Below, in pieces: positions 59,549 through 64,000 of a DNA stretch of 64,000 nt (its first letter is position 1; each line of letters opens with the position of its first letter). Made by a program: the position numbers and the translations under genes. Under the pieces are notes generated by a model, which searched no databases, had not been told where the DNA came from, and was given only the letters and a program-made list of their open reading frames with translations. Source of the DNA: Verrucomicrobiota bacterium. Lineage in GTDB: Bacteria; Verrucomicrobiota; Verrucomicrobiia; Verrucomicrobiales; DEV007. The DNA is taken from the NCBI GenBank assembly GCA_018970725.1, contig JAGWVU010000016.1:1-64000 (forward strand). Direction: 5' to 3'.

Positions 59549-62215
59549 ATGAACAAGGTGGATCGAGCGCCGTTTGCGGCCGGACTGGTCTTTTTGTGGG
59601 TGTGGGGAGGATTGCGTGAACTGGGCGCGGAAATGCACACCCATGGAGGATGGCGCTTGTGTGCCTGCAAGCGGGCTTTCCACGAAGAGGTTCCCTTTGA
59701 ACCGGATGCCCCGCATGCCGGGAACGGACGCAAGTATGCCCGGGACCGGGAGATCGATGTGCGGCACGTCCGGTTGGAGCTGGACCCGGATTTCACGCGG
59801 CGGGGGCTGGCCGGAGTGGCCACCTTGAACTTCACTCCGATTGCGAAGCCGTTGCGGCGGTTGCGGCTGGATGCGGTGGATTTGCGGGTTGGAAAGGTGG
59901 AGGCATCGGTTCCGGTGGAGGCTTGGGACGCGGACAAGACCGCGCTCACGGTGACCTTCGCGAAGCCCTTGGAACCGGACGTGGAGGCGTGGGTCACGGT
60001 GCGCTATGAGGCCGAGCCGCGGGACGGTTGGTATTTCCGGACATCGGCCATGGGCTATCCGGAGGGAGACGACCATTTTTGGACCCAGGGGGAGCCGGAG
60101 AAACACCGGCACTGGTTTCCGGGTTACGACTATCCGAACGAGCGATTCACGAGCGAGGTGATTTGCCGCGTGCCCGCGGGAATGACCGTGGTTTCCAACG
60201 GTCGGTTGGTGGAGGAGAGGGCGGAGGGGAATCGGACACGGTTCCATTGGCATCAGGAGGCGGAGCACGTGAACTACCTGATCTCCGTGGTGGGCGGGTA
60301 TTTCCGCCGTTTGGAGGGAAAACACGGGGACTTGGCCTTGGCCTTCCTGACCCCGCCATCGGAATTCGCGGTAGCGGAAAACTCGTTTCGGGACACGGCG
60401 GCGATCCTCGATTTTTTCGAAGGGGAGATCGGGATCGATTTCCCGTGGGCGAAATACTTCAGCGTGTGTGTGACCGACTTCATTGCGGGGGGGATGGAAA
60501 ACACGAGTGTGACGACCCTGACGACGGGGACGCTGTTTTCCGCGGAATCCGGGAATCTGCGAACCTCGCACCGACTGGACGCGCACGAGGCGGCGCACCA
60601 ATGGTTCGGGGATTTGGTGACCTGCAAGGATTGGTCGCACCTGTGGTTGAACGAGGGGTTCGCGACCTACTACACCCACCTTTACGACGGGAAGAAATCC
60701 GGCGAAGACGAGATGCGCTACCAGCTCTTCCGGGATGCCGAAGAAATTCTGAAGGGGACGGACGAGAAGCCGATCGTGTGGCGCGGTTATGCGGATCCGA
60801 TGGAGCAGTTTGATTACCGGGCCTATCCGAAAGGGGCTTGGGTGTTGCACATGATCCGGAGCCAAATCGGGCCCGATCTCTTCCGGAAGACGATCCGGAC
60901 CTATCTGGAGAAGCACCGCAGCGGAGCGGTGGTGACCCAGGATTTGGCGGATGTGCTCGAGACGGTGACAGGCCGTTCTTGGGATGAGTTTTTCGATCAA
61001 TGGGTCTTCCACGGAGGTCAGCCAGCACTGCGGGTTGCCTATGCGTGGGACCAGACGAAAAAGCAGGCGAAGCTCACGATTGAGCAGACTCATAAGGTGA
61101 GCGAGGCGGTGCTCTTGTTCGACTTTCCCCTTCCGGTGCGTTTCGTCGACCAGAGTGGCGTGGCTCATGAGTTCACGCCCCGGGTCCATGAGGTGCGGGA
61201 GGATTTCTTTTTCGATCTGCCATCCCAGCCGGTGATGGTGCGGATCGATCCGGAACTGGCGGTGCTGGCGCGGATCGCGTTCACTCCGGCCGATGGGTTG
61301 CTTTTCGCCCAAGGTGAGGATGCGTCGGACGCGATCGGACGTCTCCTCGCCGTGCAAGCGGTGGCGGGGCGCACGGATTCGCGCAGCCTGGCGTTCTTGC
61401 AGAAGCGTGCCTCGGAAGATCCATTTTACGGGGTGCGGATCGAGGCGATCGAGGCGCTGGGCAAGGTGCCATCTCCGGAGCGGATGCGGGCATTGATGGA
61501 AAGCCTCGTCCAGCCGGACGACCGGGTGCGGCAAGCGGCGGTGCGCGGGTTGGGGCGTTTTTACGATGAGGCGGCGGCCGCCAGGCTCAAGGAGATCGTG
61601 GCGGCGGAACGGAACCCCGAAATCGTCGCGGACGCCCTGAAAGCGCTCGGTAAGTTTCCCGGGAAGGAGATCGACGTCTTGTTGCGGGCGGGTTTGCAGC
61701 GGAGTTGTCACCGGGAACGGATCGCGGTCGCGGCCGTGGAAGCGATGCGGCAACGGGGGGACGCGGGGAGCGCCGTGCCCCTCCTGTCTCATTTGCGGGC
61801 GAAGGCCGGGGCCTTTTCCTCCGCAGATCTGGGGCGGGCTTGGGACAGCCTGGCCTATTTGGCGAGGGAGGCTGACGAAGAGGTCCGGGAAGAAGTGCGG
61901 CTTCATTTGGCGGATCAGGTGGATCATCCAAAGGAAAGTTTGAGGCATCACGCGATCGCGGCTTTGGGGCGTTTGGAGGACCGGCGGTCCGAGGGGTTGC
62001 TCCGGGGGGTGGCCGAGGCCGGGGAAGCCGGTCGACCGGAGACAAAGGCGGCGGAGGAAGCCTTGAAGAAAATCCATGCGGGCCGGAGGCAGGCGGAAGA
62101 GGTGGAGGCCTTGCGCAAGGAACTCCTCGACTTGCAGCGCGAGCTGCGCGGGATGAAGGAGGGGATGGAGGAACTCCGCAAAAAGGTCAGCCCCGAAACG
62201 GCCGGGGCGAAGTGA
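59549..62215 (+). CDS. M1-family metallopeptidase (aminopeptidase N-like) with HEAT-like C-terminus
   Basis: An 888-aa probably exported zinc aminopeptidase. After a hydrophobic leader (FAAGLVFLWVWGGL) comes the M1 N-terminal beta domain, the GGMENTSVTTL motif, and the zinc site HEAAHQWFG: H346, E347, H350 and E369 with the exact HExxH-18-E spacing. The catalytic Tyr is in the following segment DYRAYPKGAWVLHM. From about 590 the sequence turns into HEAT-like alpha-solenoid repeats, and the last 40 residues form a Glu/Leu/Arg coiled coil (LRKELLDLQRELRGM). ATG 59549 follows TTG 59543. A periplasmic or cell-surface peptidase is likely. Confidence 0.9.
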   Translation: MNKVDRAPFAAGLVFLWVWGGLRELGAEMHTHGGWRLCACKRAFHEEVPFEPDAPHAGNGRKYARDREIDVRHVRLELDPDFTRRGLAGVATLNFTPIAKPLRRLRLDAVDLRVGKVEASVPVEAWDADKTALTVTFAKPLEPDVEAWVTVRYEAEPRDGWYFRTSAMGYPEGDDHFWTQGEPEKHRHWFPGYDYPNERFTSEVICRVPAGMTVVSNGRLVEERAEGNRTRFHWHQEAEHVNYLISVVGGYFRRLEGKHGDLALAFLTPPSEFAVAENSFRDTAAILDFFEGEIGIDFPWAKYFSVCVTDFIAGGMENTSVTTLTTGTLFSAESGNLRTSHRLDAHEAAHQWFGDLVTCKDWSHLWLNEGFATYYTHLYDGKKSGEDEMRYQLFRDAEEILKGTDEKPIVWRGYADPMEQFDYRAYPKGAWVLHMIRSQIGPDLFRKTIRTYLEKHRSGAVVTQDLADVLETVTGRSWDEFFDQWVFHGGQPALRVAYAWDQTKKQAKLTIEQTHKVSEAVLLFDFPLPVRFVDQSGVAHEFTPRVHEVREDFFFDLPSQPVMVRIDPELAVLARIAFTPADGLLFAQGEDASDAIGRLLAVQAVAGRTDSRSLAFLQKRASEDPFYGVRIEAIEALGKVPSPERMRALMESLVQPDDRVRQAAVRGLGRFYDEAAAARLKEIVAAERNPEIVADALKALGKFPGKEIDVLLRAGLQRSCHRERIAVAAVEAMRQRGDAGSAVPLLSHLRAKAGAFSSADLGRAWDSLAYLAREADEEVREEVRLHLADQVDHPKESLRHHAIAALGRLEDRRSEGLLRGVAEAGEAGRPETKAAEEALKKIHAGRRQAEEVEALRKELLDLQRELRGMKEGMEELRKKVSPETAGAK

Positions 62216-62305
62216 AAGAATGGCGGGCGAGGGGGGGCTCTGTTCTTATAATTATCAAAAAATAGATGCAAAAAAACGAATCGGACCATATGGTTTTTCA
62301 TCTTG

Positions 62306-63994
62306 ATGGCGGATTTCGAGGAGCAGATTCTTTCTTTGGGCCGGGCTGCCGGGTGCCGGCAGTTGGAGCGCTTGGGCGAGGTGGTGCGGCGGGCGACGGG
62401 AGAAGGCTGGTTGAAGGAGGTGTTGGAAGCCGGGTTGGTGGAGGAGGAGGCCTTCCTGCGTGGGATTTCGGGCGCGATGGGGATGCCATGGTGGGACGGG
62501 AATTTTGGGACCGACGAGGTGGAGAGCTTGCGCCAGCCGTTTCCGGCGGAGTTGGCGAGCCGGTTTGAGTTGTTGCCGGTGGGGGTGGATGGGGGGAGCT
62601 TGGAATTGGCGACCTGGGATCCGTTTGATGTGACGCGGACCTCGGTCATTTCGCGTCTGGTGGACCGGCCTGTGGCGTGGCGGATGAGCACGCGGACCCG
62701 GATTCAGGAGGGGCTACGGCAGATTTACGGGGTGGGAGCGGAGACCTTGGACGAGATCATCCGCAAGCGGGATCCGCGGGTGGAGGAAGCGTTGTTGATC
62801 GAGGAGACGACTTCGCTGGACAGGGTGAGCGAGGAAGAGGCATCGGTGCTGAAGTTCGTGAACCATATTTTGCGGGGGGCGCTGGAGCAGCGGGCCACGG
62901 ACATTCATCTCGAGCCGATGGAGGATCGGTTCCGGATTCGGTTCCGGGTGGATGGGACGCTGACGGAGGTTTCGGCGCCCGCGAACATCAAGGCGATCCA
63001 GGCCTCGGTGGTTTCCCGGTTGAAGATCATGGCGCGGCTCGATATTGCGGAGAAGCGCCTCCCTCAGGACGGCCGGATGAACCTGAGGTTGGGCGGGAAG
63101 AAGATCGACGTGAGGGTGGCGACGATTCCTTCGGTGGAAGGGGAGACAGTGAGTCTGCGGTTGTTGGGGCAGGAGAGTTTTTCGTTGGCCAAGCTCGGGT
63201 TGCCTGCGTCTTTGCAGCGCAATGTGGACGAGCTGTTGGCGATGCCGAACGGGATCATCCTGATCACGGGGCCGACCGGTTCGGGGAAATCGACTTCGCT
63301 CTACTGTTTTCTGTCGGCGATCAACACGGTGGACCGGCGGATCGTGACGATCGAGGACCCGGTGGAGAACAAACTTCCCGGGGTGGTGCAGATCGCTGTG
63401 AAGCCGGACATCGATCTGACGTTCGCCAAGGGATTGCGGAGTATTTTGCGGGGTGATCCGGATGTGGTGATGGTCGGCGAGATGCGGGATGCGGAGACGG
63501 CGGAGATCGCGATTCGCGCGGCATTGACGGGCCATCTGGTGTTCAGCACGTTGCACACCAACGATGCGGTGAGCGGGATCACGAGGTTGTTGGACATGGG
63601 CATCGAGCCGTTTTTGGTTTCGTCCGCGGTGCGGGCTTTTCTGGCGCAGCGGTTGGTGCGGCGATTGTGTCCGGAATGCCGGAAGCCGCTGGACCTGGGG
63701 CCGGAAGAGCGGGAGCGCTTGGGATTTCCGCCGGGAGCGGGCGAGGTGATTTACCGCGCGGAAGGTTGTGCCCGGTGCCGGCATACCGGGTATCATGGCC
63801 GGGTCGCTTTGTTCGAGATCGTGCGGGTGACGGCGGCCTTGGAGGACTTGATCAACCACGGGGCCTCCAGGTCCCGGTTGTTGGCGCAGGCGGAGGCGGA
63901 TGGTTTTGTGCGGATGCGTCAGGATGGCTGGGAAAAAGTGATGCAGGGGTTGACCACCATCGAGGAGGTCTTGAGCGTCACGCCTGAAAGCTGA
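62306..63994 (+). CDS. Type II secretion / type IV pilus assembly ATPase (GspE/PilB family)
   Basis: A 562-aa hexameric ATPase. An N-terminal MshEN-like domain (residues about 10-150) precedes the catalytic part: ATDIHLEPMEDRFRIRFRVD, Walker A GPTGSGKSTSLY, Asp-box region IVTIEDPVENKLPG, Walker B RGDPDVVMVGEMRDAETAEI, His-box ALTGHLVFSTLHTNDA and a Cys4 zinc motif CPECRK and CARCRH. It powers pilus extension or protein secretion from the inner membrane. The remaining cluster (pilC, gspD etc.) would lie beyond the window end; the stop is six bases from it. Confidence 0.93.
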   Translation: MADFEEQILSLGRAAGCRQLERLGEVVRRATGEGWLKEVLEAGLVEEEAFLRGISGAMGMPWWDGNFGTDEVESLRQPFPAELASRFELLPVGVDGGSLELATWDPFDVTRTSVISRLVDRPVAWRMSTRTRIQEGLRQIYGVGAETLDEIIRKRDPRVEEALLIEETTSLDRVSEEEASVLKFVNHILRGALEQRATDIHLEPMEDRFRIRFRVDGTLTEVSAPANIKAIQASVVSRLKIMARLDIAEKRLPQDGRMNLRLGGKKIDVRVATIPSVEGETVSLRLLGQESFSLAKLGLPASLQRNVDELLAMPNGIILITGPTGSGKSTSLYCFLSAINTVDRRIVTIEDPVENKLPGVVQIAVKPDIDLTFAKGLRSILRGDPDVVMVGEMRDAETAEIAIRAALTGHLVFSTLHTNDAVSGITRLLDMGIEPFLVSSAVRAFLAQRLVRRLCPECRKPLDLGPEERERLGFPPGAGEVIYRAEGCARCRHTGYHGRVALFEIVRVTAALEDLINHGASRSRLLAQAEADGFVRMRQDGWEKVMQGLTTIEEVLSVTPES

Positions 63995-64000
63995 GGCGGG

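Noticed and set aside
59237-62077. Long minus-strand frame (946 codons) opposite the M1 peptidase
   Set aside because: The plus strand has the complete M1 zinc site; the antisense product is His/Pro/Arg-rich and without motifs.

Overview
The window is a contiguous piece of a GC-rich bacterial chromosome, most likely from the Verrucomicrobiota. Three things point there: a cytochrome-tagged DUF1549/DUF1553 protein followed directly by a DUF1501 protein, plus a secreted sulfatase (typical of the Planctomycetes-Verrucomicrobia group); LexA-type boxes of the form GTTC-N4-GAAC in front of imuA, matching the TGTTC-N4-GAACA motif reported for Verrucomicrobia; and many ribosomal-protein genes without a Shine-Dalgarno sequence. 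I see no insertion sequence, integrase, CRISPR array, rRNA or tRNA.

Layout. 1-5.9 kb: a gene end, a D-2-hydroxyacid dehydrogenase, a sulfatase, an exported Gfo/Idh/MocA oxidoreductase and lysS. 5.9-13 kb: clpS, then a tightly overlapping operon RDD - SpoIIM-like - DUF4129 - DUF4350 - MoxR ATPase - DUF58, a membrane/periplasm AAA+ module of poorly known function. 13-22.8 kb: an esterase, the DUF1549/DUF1501 pair, an EamA transporter, small membrane or secreted proteins, a SOUL heme protein and a CxxCH protein. Two related minus-strand hairpin terminators sit at 19.1-19.7 kb. 22.9-31.8 kb: rpsA, a CGWS glutaredoxin-like protein, parB, an M28 peptidase, a nucleotidyltransferase-like protein, hemC, a cobA/hemD fusion and ilvC. 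31.8-35.2 kb (minus strand): the mutagenesis genes imuB and imuA with two tandem LexA-like boxes, and a second D-2-hydroxyacid dehydrogenase.

35.4-53.2 kb is one long ribosomal-protein array (str, S10, spc and part of alpha): rpsL, rpsG, fusA, rpsJ, rplC, rplD, rplW, rplB, rpsS, a secreted coiled-coil protein, rplV, rpsC, rplP, rpmC, rpsQ, rplN, rplX, rplE, rpsH, rplF, rplR, rpsE, rplO, secY, map, rpsM, rpsK, rpsD. It starts at a recognisable promoter and ends in a strong terminator. tuf, rpsN, rpmD, adk, infA, rpmJ, rpoA and rplQ are missing from their usual places, and the secreted-protein gene between rpsS and rplV is foreign to the classical order.

53.2-64 kb: a small convergent gene, about 1.2 kb of low coding content with an extremely AT-rich tract (candidate oriC), then dnaA, dnaN, a FIST-domain protein, a small secreted protein, an M1 aminopeptidase with a HEAT-like tail and a GspE/PilB-type ATPase. 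The replication start genes therefore follow the ribosomal-protein array directly.

I do not claim a new defence or mobile system. The best leads are the envelope-type gene inside the S10 operon, the tandem LexA-like boxes, the repeated terminator motif with an unrecognised 72-residue ORF, and the MoxR operon.
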